Assembly (NCBI RefSeq): GCF_900099835.1
Contig: NZ_FNKP01000002.1
Location: 744,001-808,000, forward strand
From: Paraburkholderia fungorum
GTDB lineage: Bacteria; Pseudomonadota; Gammaproteobacteria; Burkholderiales; Burkholderiaceae
Direction of reading: 5' to 3'
Length of the DNA stretch: 64,000 nucleotides
In this document: positions 1-9,076 of the stretch, piece after piece
Layout: every line of letters begins with the position of its first letter
How positions within the stretch are numbered: the stretch's first letter is position 1
Made by a program: the position numbers and the translations under genes
Notes under the pieces: model-generated
The model's input: only the letters and a program-made list of their open reading frames with translations
What the model was told of the DNA's origin: nothing
Database searches by the model: none

Positions 1-117
1 CAATTACCGCTGATCGAACTCGCGACGCAATGCGAAACGCAGGTTGCGGACGACTGGAAAGCGTATTGCGATGCTTACGATCGCGGCGTGTTTGATTTGA
101 CGGCGGCGAAAGGCTGA
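1..117 (+). CDS. 3' end of an unidentified protein (partial)
   Basis: Frame 1 is open from the window edge to TGA at 115-117 and encodes the last 38 residues of a protein, ending DLTAAKG. I do not recognise the family from this fragment. The residues are ordinary soluble-protein sequence rich in Asp, Ala and Tyr. The same frame stays open for 42 more codons after the TGA, giving an Ala/Thr-rich stretch that ends at TAA 244-246. The gene is co-directional with the sugar operon that follows but is separated from it by about 300 bases with its own operator. Confidence 0.6.
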   Translation, partial: QLPLIELATQCETQVADDWKAYCDAYDRGVFDLTAAKG

Positions 118-431
118 AATTTTTCGGCGACGGTGAGTGCGGTTGCGAAAGCGACTGCGAAGGCGACTGCGGCCGTGACGGCCACCGCCACCGCCGCCTT
201 AACCACAGTTTCGGCAGTACAGCCCGCCGCCAAACCCACGCCTTAATGCACCGCGCATAACCCCCGTAAGGCGTGCCAGCGCCGCTCCAGACAAACCCTG
301 ATTGCTGCTGCGAATCCGTCGCTGCTATCGTTCGCTGGTTCGTGTGGAAGCGCTTCCACTTCATCCTTCGGTGAGGTCGCGCAGCGACTTCCGCCATCGC
401 CGGTTCAACGACTTCAGCGCAGGAGAAAACC
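118..431. promoter_or_regulatory. Leader and promoter region of the sugar operon
   Basis: This is a non-coding stretch. The first half is a GCG/ACT/GCC triplet-rich tract that looks like low-complexity extension of the preceding gene. The second half holds the LacI-type palindrome at 344-359 and an AGGAG ribosome-binding site at 421-425 ahead of the GTG at 432. I could not fix a convincing -35/-10 pair by eye. Confidence 0.4.
344..359. promoter_or_regulatory. Probable LacI-family operator
   Basis: GTGGAAGCGCTTCCAC is a perfect 16-bp palindrome with the central CG step typical of LacI/GalR-family operators. It lies about 70 bases upstream of the beta-glucosidase start, and a LacI-family gene ends the same gene cluster (6290-7342). 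I infer that this protein binds here and represses the operon until its sugar ligand appears. I saw no second copy in the other intergenic gaps of the cluster. Confidence 0.7.
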
Positions 432-1844
<1,413 letters not shown>

Positions 1845-1937
1845 TAGCCCGAAGCAGAAGTGGCGGTGAAAAAGCAGCAAAAAAGAGCTGGTTTGTATGT
1901 CGACTGAAACACAGGTACTAAACCTGGAGGAGACGGA

Positions 1938-3176
1938 ATGAACAGCAGGAAAATGGTCTTGCGAGGCGTCGTCGCGGCACTGGCGTTGTATGGCGTCGTC
2001 GCGCATGCGGAGCCGCTGAAGGCCAACGTGATTCACTGGTGGACCTCGGGCGGCGAATCGGCCGCGATCAAACAGTTTGCCGATGCGTACAACAAGGCCG
2101 GCGGACAGTGGGTCGACAACGCGGTGGCGGGTGCCGATCAGGCGCGCTCCACCGCGATCAACCGGATCGTCGGCGGCGATCCACCCACGGCTGCGCAGTT
2201 CAACACGTCCAAGCAGTTTCACGACCTGATCGATCAGGGCCTGCTGAACAATGTCGACGACGTCGCCAGCAAGGAGAACTGGAACGGTATTTTCCCGCAG
2301 TCCATTCTCGACAGCATCAAGGTGAAGGGGCATTACTACGCGGCGCCGGTGAACATTCACATGCCGGCGTGGTTCTTCTACTCGAAGCCGGTGTTCCAGA
2401 AAGCGGGCATTGCCGCCGAACCGAAGACCTATGACGAGTTCCTCGCCGATCTCGGCAAGCTGAAGACCGCAGGCGTGATTCCGCTCGCGCTCGGCGGCCA
2501 GCCGTGGCAGGAAAAGATCACGTTCGACGCGGTATTCGCCGACGTGGGCGGCCCCGATCTGTACCTGAAGATCTATCGCGATCGTGATCAGAACGCGGTG
2601 AAGTCGGATGCGTTCAAGAAGGTGCTGGTCGCGTTCAAGCGTCTGCACGATTACGTCGATCCGGGTTCGCCGGGCCGTAACTGGAACGACGCCACCGCGC
2701 TCGTGATTTCCGGCAAGGCAGGCGTACAGATCATGGGCGACTGGGCCAAGGGCGAATTCTCGGCGGCCAATCAGACGGCGGGCAAAGACTTCGGCTGCTT
2801 CCCCGGCTTTGGTCCGCATTCGCCGTATCTGGTCGCGGGCGACGTCTTCGTATTCCCGAAGACCGACAATCCGACCGCGATCAAGGCGCAGAACCTGCTC
2901 GCCACGGTGATGACCTCGCCGGGTCCGCAAGTCGCGTTCAACGCGAAGAAGGGTTCGATTCCGATTCGTCCCGACGTGGACGTCAGCAGCCTCGACATCT
3001 GCGCGAAAGAGGGCATGGCGATCATGAAGGACAAGTCGCGTCAGCTGCCGAATCCGGAAATGCTGTTGTCGCCGGATACGCAGGGTGCGCTGATCGACGT
3101 GATCACGAACTTCTGGAACAAGAACCAGTCGGTCGACGACGCGCAGAAAGCGTTCGCCAGCGCATTGAAGAGCTAA
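1938..3176 (+). CDS. Carbohydrate ABC transporter, periplasmic substrate-binding protein
   Basis: This 412-residue extracellular solute-binding protein (family 1, MalE/UgpB group) captures the sugar in the periplasm and delivers it to the two permeases that follow. An N-terminal signal peptide of about 24 residues ends near VVAHAEPLKA. The next segment, VIHWWTSGGE, is typical of the glucose-type binding proteins (GtsA-like) of proteobacteria. There is no lipobox cysteine, as expected for a Gram-negative soluble protein. GGAGGAG at 1926-1932 precedes the ATG by five bases. It lies 93 bases after the beta-glucosidase, so the ligand may be glucose, cellobiose or another beta-glucoside. The ligand assignment is inference from context. 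Confidence 0.9.
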   Translation: MNSRKMVLRGVVAALALYGVVAHAEPLKANVIHWWTSGGESAAIKQFADAYNKAGGQWVDNAVAGADQARSTAINRIVGGDPPTAAQFNTSKQFHDLIDQGLLNNVDDVASKENWNGIFPQSILDSIKVKGHYYAAPVNIHMPAWFFYSKPVFQKAGIAAEPKTYDEFLADLGKLKTAGVIPLALGGQPWQEKITFDAVFADVGGPDLYLKIYRDRDQNAVKSDAFKKVLVAFKRLHDYVDPGSPGRNWNDATALVISGKAGVQIMGDWAKGEFSAANQTAGKDFGCFPGFGPHSPYLVAGDVFVFPKTDNPTAIKAQNLLATVMTSPGPQVAFNAKKGSIPIRPDVDVSSLDICAKEGMAIMKDKSRQLPNPEMLLSPDTQGALIDVITNFWNKNQSVDDAQKAFASALKS

Positions 3177-3188
3177 GGTACGACGACG

Positions 3189-4133
3189 ATGCACGCGCTC
3201 AAGCTTCCAGCTTCATCATCAGCGGATAAAAAGCTGAACAAGCCGAATAAGCCGCTAAAGAAGCGTTTTTCCATCGCAGCATGGGTGGCGTTGCTGCCGA
3301 TGATCGTGACCGTCGTGTTCGCGTATCTCGGCACGATGGTCTGGACCGCGCGTGTGTCGATGAGCAATTCGCGCACGTTTCCTTCCGATAACTTCGTGGG
3401 CTTCGCGCAATACGTGCGGCTCTTCAACAACGACCGCTGGTTGTTGTCGCTGCAGAACATCGTGATCTACGGCGCGTGTTTCATTATCGCGTGCATGGTG
3501 ATCGGTTTGCTGCTGGCGATTTTCATCGATCAGCGCGTCGTGGCGGAAGGTGCGTTGCGCACCATATTTTTATATCCGTATGCGATGTCGTTCGTTGCAA
3601 CGGGGCTTGTGTGGCAATGGATTCTGAATCCGGAACTCGGCGCGCAGGAGGTATTGCACAGGCTCGGCTTCACGCATGCGCGTTTCGACTGGATCGTCGA
3701 TCAGGACTGGGTGATCTACACCATCGTGATCGCGACGGTATGGCAGGCATCGGGTCTCGTGATGGCGCTGCTGCTCGCGGGGCTGCGCGGGATCGACGAA
3801 GAGTTGTGGAAGGCGGCGCGTATCGACGGCATTCCGCGTTGGCGCGTGTATGCGAGCATTGTCGTGCCGATGCTCGGACCGTCGATGTCCACCGCCTTCG
3901 TGCTGCTGTTCGTGATGGTGGTGAAGCTCTACGACGCGGTGGTCGCGATGACGCAAGGCGGCCCTGGCACCGCGAGTGAAGTGCCCGCGAAGTTCATCAT
4001 GGATTATCTGTTCGGGCGGGCCAATATCGGGCTGGCGTCGGCGGCTTCGATCGTTTTGCTGGCCACCGTGCTCGCGATTCTCGCGCCGTTCTTCTATGCC
4101 CGCAGCCGCGCGGCATTGCGCAAGGAGGCTTGA
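3189..4133 (+). CDS. Sugar ABC transporter permease (MalF type)
   Basis: This 314-residue inner-membrane permease has about six membrane segments, the first starting near residue 33 (AAWVALLPMIVTVVF). The cytoplasmic EAA loop that docks the ATPase is visible as ELWKAARIDGIPRWRVYASI in the last third. It forms the import channel with the next permease. A basic, Ser/Lys-rich N-terminus of about 30 residues precedes the first membrane helix. It begins 12 bases after the binding-protein stop and its own stop overlaps the next start, so the genes are co-translated. Confidence 0.92.
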   Translation: MHALKLPASSSADKKLNKPNKPLKKRFSIAAWVALLPMIVTVVFAYLGTMVWTARVSMSNSRTFPSDNFVGFAQYVRLFNNDRWLLSLQNIVIYGACFIIACMVIGLLLAIFIDQRVVAEGALRTIFLYPYAMSFVATGLVWQWILNPELGAQEVLHRLGFTHARFDWIVDQDWVIYTIVIATVWQASGLVMALLLAGLRGIDEELWKAARIDGIPRWRVYASIVVPMLGPSMSTAFVLLFVMVVKLYDAVVAMTQGGPGTASEVPAKFIMDYLFGRANIGLASAASIVLLATVLAILAPFFYARSRAALRKEA

Positions 4134-5050
4134 TGAACACGCTCAGTTCTCCGCTGAAAAGCGGCACGCCGAGCCGCGTGCATAAGAGGAAGCGCCGTTC
4201 CGCATTCACGCCGGCGCGCTTCGGTATCTACGCATTTCTGCTGACGGCGGCACTGTTCTTTTTATTGCCGCTTTACGTGATGCTCGTTACGTCGGTCAAA
4301 CCGATGAGCGAGATCCGCATGGGCAATCTGCTGGCTTTCCCCGCCCATTTCACGCTCGACGCGTGGAGCGCCGCGTGGCAATCCGCGTGTACGGGGCTCG
4401 ATTGCAACGGCATCCGGGTCGGCTTCTGGAACTCGGTGCGCATTGTCGTGCCGAGCACGATTCTGTCGATCGCGATCGGCGCGGTGAACGGCTACGCGTT
4501 GTCGTTCTGGAAACCGCGCGGCGCGGGCGTACTGTTCGGCGTGCTGCTGATGGGGGCGTTCATTCCGGTGCAGGTGATGGTTTATCCGCTGGTGCGGGTG
4601 CTGGCCAGCGTGCATCTGTTCAGTTCGCTGCCGGGCATCGTCGTAATTCACACGATCTTCGGCATGCCGGTGATGACGCTGCTGTTCCGCAATTACTACG
4701 TGTCGATCCCGCAGGAACTGTTCAAGGCGGCGCGGATCGACGGCGGCGGATTCTGGCGTATCTTTCTTCAATTGATGTTGCCGATGTCCACGCCGATCAT
4801 CGTAGTCGCGGTGATCATGCAGGTGACGGGTATCTGGAACGACTTCATTCTGGGCCTCGTTTTCGCGGGCACGAAAAACCTGCCGATGACGGTGCAACTG
4901 AACAACATCATCAATACGACGACCGGCGAGCGTCTTTATAACGTGAACATGGCGGCGACCATCCTCACGTCGATGGTGCCGCTCGCGGTGTACTTCATTT
5001 CGGGTCGCTGGTTTGTGCGCGGCATTGCGTCCGGCGCGGTCAAGGGATAG
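4133..5050 (+). CDS. Sugar ABC transporter permease (MalG type)
   Basis: This second inner-membrane permease has about 305 residues and six predicted membrane helices. Its EAA motif reads ELFKAARIDGGGFWRIFLQL. I place the start at ATG 4133, which overlaps the upstream TGA (4131-4133); AAGGAGG at 4122-4128 lies just ahead. A TTG three bases earlier is in frame but sits too close to the ribosome-binding site. The insert CTGLDCNGIRVGFWNS after the first periplasmic loop is common in this glucose-type subfamily. It works with the 3189-4133 permease and the 5054-6232 ATPase. Confidence 0.92.
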   Translation: MNTLSSPLKSGTPSRVHKRKRRSAFTPARFGIYAFLLTAALFFLLPLYVMLVTSVKPMSEIRMGNLLAFPAHFTLDAWSAAWQSACTGLDCNGIRVGFWNSVRIVVPSTILSIAIGAVNGYALSFWKPRGAGVLFGVLLMGAFIPVQVMVYPLVRVLASVHLFSSLPGIVVIHTIFGMPVMTLLFRNYYVSIPQELFKAARIDGGGFWRIFLQLMLPMSTPIIVVAVIMQVTGIWNDFILGLVFAGTKNLPMTVQLNNIINTTTGERLYNVNMAATILTSMVPLAVYFISGRWFVRGIASGAVKG

Positions 5051-5053
5051 GGC

Positions 5054-6232
5054 ATGACAAACGTGGCTAATCTGGCAGATTCAGTGACAAACACGCTGGC
5101 AAATGCAGCGGATATGACGGGCGAAGCGAGCGCCGCCGACGCGGCGGGTCTCAAGAATCCGGCCAATGTGGCAGTGCGCGATCTGACGATCCGGCTCGGT
5201 GCGAATACCGTGATCGAGAATCTCAATCTCGACGTGCGGGCCGGCGAATTCGTGGTGCTGCTCGGGCCGTCGGGATGCGGTAAATCCACGTTGCTGCACA
5301 GCATTGCCGGACTGATCGACGTGACCGACGGCGCGATCGAAATTGCCGGTGAAGACATGACGTGGGCCGATCCGAAAGATCGCCGCATCGCGCTGGTGTT
5401 CCAGTCGTACGCGCTTTATCCGACCATGAGCGTCGAGCGCAACCTGTCGTTCGCGTTACGGATCAACGGCACGCCGAAGGCGGAGATTGCGCGGCGCGTT
5501 ACCCGTGCGTCGGAGATGCTGCAACTCGGGCCCCTGCTCAAGCGTAAACCGGCGCAGCTTTCGGGTGGACAACGGCAGCGCGTTGCAATTGGCCGCGCGA
5601 TCGTGCGCGAAGCCGACGTGTTCCTGTTCGACGAACCGCTGTCGAATCTCGACGCCAAATTGCGCACCGAATTGCGCCGCGAACTCAAGCAGCTGCATCA
5701 GCGCCTGGGCGCCACGATGATCTACGTCACGCACGATCAGGTCGAAGCGATGACGCTTGCCACTCGCATGGCGGTGATGCGCGGCGGCGTGATCCAGCAG
5801 TTCGGCACGCCCGCTGAAGTCTATGCGCGGCCCGACAACCTGTTCGTCGCGACGTTCCTCGGCTCGCCCGCGATGAATCTGCTCAAGGGCACGCTGGAAA
5901 CGCGTGACGGCGCGCTGCATTTTTGCACGGAGCACTGGCGGCTCGACGTGTCCGCGTATCCGTTCAAAACCGCCCCGTCGCAAGGGTTGCCGTGTGTGCT
6001 CGGAGTCCGTGCCGAAGACGTGCGGATTGGCGAGGGCGCGAGCGAGCGCGCGAAAGTGTCGCTGGTGGAACCGATGGGCAATCACCGCGTCGTCTGGCTC
6101 GATTATCATGGCGTGCAAGTCGCCTCGATCGATCAGACGAAGACGCCGGTCACGACCGGCGACACCGTCGCGTTTTCATTCGACGCGGCGCATATCTCGC
6201 TGTTCGACGACGCGGGCGGCGCACGCTTGTAA
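5054..6232 (+). CDS. Sugar ABC transporter ATP-binding protein (MalK/UgpC type)
   Basis: This 392-residue ATPase powers the importer. Walker A GPSGCGKST is at residues 71-79, the signature LSGGQ at 169-173, Walker B VFLFDEP near 189-195, followed by the THDQVEAM switch-histidine segment. The C-terminal third carries the TOBE-type regulatory domain of MalK/UgpC proteins (GVRAEDVRIG). An N-terminal extension of about 37 Asn/Ala/Thr-rich residues precedes the usual VRDLTIRLG start and is not part of the fold. A later start is possible, but none has a better ribosome-binding site. It starts three bases after the permease stop. Confidence 0.92.
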   Translation: MTNVANLADSVTNTLANAADMTGEASAADAAGLKNPANVAVRDLTIRLGANTVIENLNLDVRAGEFVVLLGPSGCGKSTLLHSIAGLIDVTDGAIEIAGEDMTWADPKDRRIALVFQSYALYPTMSVERNLSFALRINGTPKAEIARRVTRASEMLQLGPLLKRKPAQLSGGQRQRVAIGRAIVREADVFLFDEPLSNLDAKLRTELRRELKQLHQRLGATMIYVTHDQVEAMTLATRMAVMRGGVIQQFGTPAEVYARPDNLFVATFLGSPAMNLLKGTLETRDGALHFCTEHWRLDVSAYPFKTAPSQGLPCVLGVRAEDVRIGEGASERAKVSLVEPMGNHRVVWLDYHGVQVASIDQTKTPVTTGDTVAFSFDAAHISLFDDAGGARL

Positions 6233-6289
6233 AGCCTGTCGCGCCCGCAGGCGGCGCCATTCGAAGCAACATGGCTGACGGAGAACCGC

Positions 6290-7342
6290 GTGGCTACACT
6301 CAAGGATGTCGCGGCACTGGCGGGCGTGGGCATGTCGACCGCGTCGCGCGCCATTTCCGGCAAAGGGCCGATTTCCGCCGATGCCGCCGCGCGCGTGCAT
6401 GCGGCGATCGAGCAACTGAATTTTCGTCCGTCGTCGATTGGCCGTGCAATGGCGACTCAATCGCTCGGCATGGTCGGCATTTTCGTGCCGACGTTTTTCG
6501 GCTCCTATTACGGCACGATTCTCAAGCAGACCGATACCGAACTGCGTGCGGTGCGCCGTCACGTCGTGGTCGCGACCGGCTGCGGAGAAGTGTCGCCGCG
6601 CGAGCAGGCGATCGAGGCGGTACGTTTCCTGATCGGTCGCGATTGCGACGGCGTGGTGGTGATCAGCCACGATCTGCATGACGAAGACCTGATCATGCTG
6701 CACCGCATGCATCCGAAGATGGTGTTCCTCAACCGTGGCTTCGAGCAGTTGCCCGAGGCGTCGTTTTGCGCTGACCATCGGCGCGGCGGCGAACTGGCGG
6801 CGCGTACTTTGCTCGATCACGGACATCGCGAAATCGGCGTGATTTCGGGGCCGTTCACGGCCTCGGACAACCAGCTCCGGCTCGAAGGCTTCTTCGCCGA
6901 ACTGGCGCGTGAAGGCATTTCGCGCGACGACGTCACGCTGATCGAATCGGACTTCTCGTCCGAAGGCGGCTATGAATCGGCGCAGAAGCTGCTCGACGCG
7001 AAGCGGCGCGTGACCGGCGTGTTCTGCGCGAACGACACGATGGCGGTGAGCGCGCTCGCGCGCTTGCATCAGGCGGGGGTGTCGGTGCCGGAAGAGATGT
7101 CGGTGATCGGTTACGACGATGATTACTCGGCGGCCTACACCGCGCCGGGGCTGACGTCGGTGCATATCCCGACGGCGGAGTTGACGCAGAACGCGGTGCG
7201 CTGGCTGCTCAACCAGTGCTACCGGACGACGTGGGAGATTTTCCGCGAGTTTCCGGTCAGCGTGACGATGCGCGGGTCGGTGGGGCCGGCGCCTGTCGCG
7301 GCAGCGCCGCTGAAGGGCGCGCGCGTGGGTAGTGCGGGGTAG
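6290..7342 (+). CDS. LacI family transcriptional regulator
   Basis: This 350-residue repressor has the N-terminal LacI helix-turn-helix (TLKDVAALAGVGMSTASRA, residues 3-21), the hinge helix FRPSSIGRAMA, and a periplasmic-binding-protein-like sugar domain with the late motif SVIGYDDDYSAAYTAPGLT. It is the last gene of the beta-glucosidase/ABC operon, 57 bases after the ATPase, and is the natural candidate to bind the palindrome at 344-359. The start is GTG 6290. The N-terminal ATLKDVA match to the family supports this choice. Confidence 0.93.
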   Translation: MATLKDVAALAGVGMSTASRAISGKGPISADAAARVHAAIEQLNFRPSSIGRAMATQSLGMVGIFVPTFFGSYYGTILKQTDTELRAVRRHVVVATGCGEVSPREQAIEAVRFLIGRDCDGVVVISHDLHDEDLIMLHRMHPKMVFLNRGFEQLPEASFCADHRRGGELAARTLLDHGHREIGVISGPFTASDNQLRLEGFFAELAREGISRDDVTLIESDFSSEGGYESAQKLLDAKRRVTGVFCANDTMAVSALARLHQAGVSVPEEMSVIGYDDDYSAAYTAPGLTSVHIPTAELTQNAVRWLLNQCYRTTWEIFREFPVSVTMRGSVGPAPVAAAPLKGARVGSAG

Positions 7343-7405
7343 TCGCGGGGTAGTTTTTCTCGCGATGCAGTGTGGCCGGTCGCGGTCATTCGTTCTTGTC
7401 GCTGC

Positions 7406-7439
7406 CATTCCCGGTCGCGACTGAAAGTGACCGGGAATG
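7406..7439. terminator. Hairpin between convergent genes
   Basis: CATTCCCGGTC at 7406-7416 pairs perfectly with GACCGGGAATG at 7429-7439 across a 12-base loop. It sits between the stop of the LacI gene (+ strand) and the stop of the RIO kinase gene (- strand). No T-run follows on either strand, so it may act as a weak bidirectional terminator or mRNA-stabilising stem rather than a classical intrinsic terminator. Confidence 0.45.
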
Positions 7440-7488
7440 CGAGCGAAGAGTGCATCGGATACTCTTGCGCGCCGCCTTGGCTTTTGCC

Positions 7489-8346
7489 CTACGTCCCGCT
7501 GCGCAGCGACTGTTCGTGGCGCAAACGGGCTTCTTCATCGAGCCGCGTATCTTCGAGTTCCTGGAGCACGGCTTCCAGATCGATCGGCGTGGTGTCCTGT
7601 TCGACCCGGCCTGTCAATTTCGCGTCGACGTGCAGCGCGCCCGCTTCATATAACGCCCAGATTTCCTTGCCGTAACTCGCGTCGAGCAGCGCGGGCGCAA
7701 AGCGGCCGAAATACGCGGCCAGATTGTCGACGTCGCGTTCCAGCATCGCGGGCGCTTCGAGATTGCCCGCGGCATCCACGGCTTGTGGCAGGTCGATGAT
7801 CACCGGGCCGTCGGCTGCCAGCAGGATGTTGTACTCGGACAGGTCGCCGTGAATCATGCCGGCGCACAGCATCCGCACTACTTCGTTGAGCAGCGCTGCG
7901 TGCAATTCCAGCGCGCGTGCTTCGCTCATGTCGACGTCGTTCAGACGCGGAGCCACATTGCCGTCGGCGTCCGTCACCAGTTCCATCAGCAGCACGCCGT
8001 CCGTGCAGATGAACGGTTGCGGTACGCGCACGCCCGCGTTGGCGAGCTGGAACAGCGCGTCGACTTCGGCGTTTTGCCATGCCTGTTCCTGCACTTCGCG
8101 GCCGTAGCGGCTGCCTTTTTCCATCGCGCGTTGCTGGCGGCTGTTCTTGACCTTGCGGCCTTCGCGATAGGACGCAGCCTGGCGGAAGCTGCGCTGCTTG
8201 GCGTCCTTGTAGACCTTCGCGCAACGGATCGAGTCGCCGCTGCGCACCACGTACACGGTGGCTTCCTTACCGCTCATCAACTGGGAAATGACTTCGTCGA
8301 TCAGACCTTCTTCGACCAGCGGGAGCAGGCGTTTCGGCGTCTTCAT
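7489..8346 (-). CDS. RIO-type serine/threonine protein kinase
   Basis: This 285-residue atypical protein kinase belongs to the RIO1-like family found in many gamma- and beta-proteobacteria. The nucleotide loop is SGKEATVYVV (residues 25-34) and the ATP-binding lysine is in CAKVYK. The catalytic loop is HGDLSEYN with Asp168, and the metal-binding aspartate is in IIDLPQAV (Asp185). The flexible basic segment FRQAASYREGRKVKNSR is the family's phosphorylation loop region. The C-terminus is acidic and charged. The gene stands alone and convergent to the sugar operon. The bacterial substrate is not known; a ribosome or stress role is only inferred from the eukaryotic family. Confidence 0.9.
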   Translation of the reverse strand: MKTPKRLLPLVEEGLIDEVISQLMSGKEATVYVVRSGDSIRCAKVYKDAKQRSFRQAASYREGRKVKNSRQQRAMEKGSRYGREVQEQAWQNAEVDALFQLANAGVRVPQPFICTDGVLLMELVTDADGNVAPRLNDVDMSEARALELHAALLNEVVRMLCAGMIHGDLSEYNILLAADGPVIIDLPQAVDAAGNLEAPAMLERDVDNLAAYFGRFAPALLDASYGKEIWALYEAGALHVDAKLTGRVEQDTTPIDLEAVLQELEDTRLDEEARLRHEQSLRSGT

Positions 8347-8806
8347 GCGACCGCCGGAAAGCGGTAAGCGGCGTGGCGGCGGGTGGCGGCCGCCCGAGCG
8401 GGCATAGGGGGGGAAATTCGGATCATGCGGGATTATACGGGGAGACCGGCGGGGCTCCGGGCGGCGCTCATTTTCGTCCGCATTTGCCTGTCGAAAGTGC
8501 GAGCCGCTTAGGGAATAGCCGCGCTGTCGGAACTTGCGCTCGTATCGCGTGATAGAGAAGCTATTCTAAATTCCGCGCTATTACCGCTGGTCAAGGATGT
8601 TTGTAAAAGCAATGGCATGGTTTCGGCAATTTGAAGCAAAGGTTTGCGATTCGTTCAATTGACGGCTTCCTGCTTTCAAAACGTCTGTTTAAATGCATTT
8701 CCTATGAATAAACCGAAGCCCTTACGAAAGATTTCTGTAATTGTCCGCAATAAAGCTTTGTCGTTTCCACTGATTCAAGATGCATCTCAATAGCGTAGAC
8801 TTGCCA

Positions 8807-8821
8807 GTAACAAATTGTTAC
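8807..8821. promoter_or_regulatory. Palindromic site upstream of a small ORF
   Basis: GTAACAAATTGTTAC has perfect 7-base arms around one central base. It lies 12 bases upstream of the small ORF at 8834 and in the AT-rich part of the gap, as expected for a regulator operator. The protein that binds it is unknown. Confidence 0.45.
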
Positions 8822-8833
8822 GGGGTGGTTGTG

Positions 8834-8932
8834 ATGGTGTCCGTATTTCTGGTGGTCTGTCCAGTTTGTATCGCTGCGCTGTTTGGTTTTGCGCGGCGTA
8901 TCGATCCACAGACAGGCGAATTCAAGCGTTGA
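8834..8932 (+). CDS. Putative 32-residue single-pass membrane protein
   Basis: The ATG at 8834 opens 32 codons ending at TGA 8930-8932. Residues 1-19 are strongly hydrophobic (MVSVFLVVCPVCIAALFGF) and form one likely membrane helix with two cysteines, followed by a basic, soluble tail FARRIDPQTGEFKR. A GGGGTGG sequence at 8822-8828 could serve as the ribosome-binding site, and an in-frame GTG lies directly before the ATG. The clean helix-plus-basic-tail layout argues for a real small protein, but length alone cannot prove it. Function is unknown. Confidence 0.4.
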   Translation: MVSVFLVVCPVCIAALFGFARRIDPQTGEFKR

Positions 8933-9076
8933 TCTGAAAGACGATTGCGGTTTCAGGCGTGCCGCCGGAGCGATTTTCGCCGCCGGTCATGTTTGGCCGA
9001 TTCATCGTCAGTCTTGCCTTTGTGTGCCCGATCGCGGCACGATGCGCGATAACCTTAGTTTGGGGCAGCATCGCGT

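Larger units (their letters stand above)
8347..9076. other. Intergenic region with a palindrome and one small ORF
   Basis: This 730-base region between the divergent kinase and sulfate-transporter genes is clearly more AT-rich from about 8560 to 8830 than its surroundings. It contains the 15-base palindrome at 8807-8821 and a 32-codon ORF at 8834-8932, described separately. The segment just upstream of the kinase start (8360-8420) is G-rich with a GCCCGAGCGGGC stem. I see no RNA gene in the rest. Confidence 0.4.
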
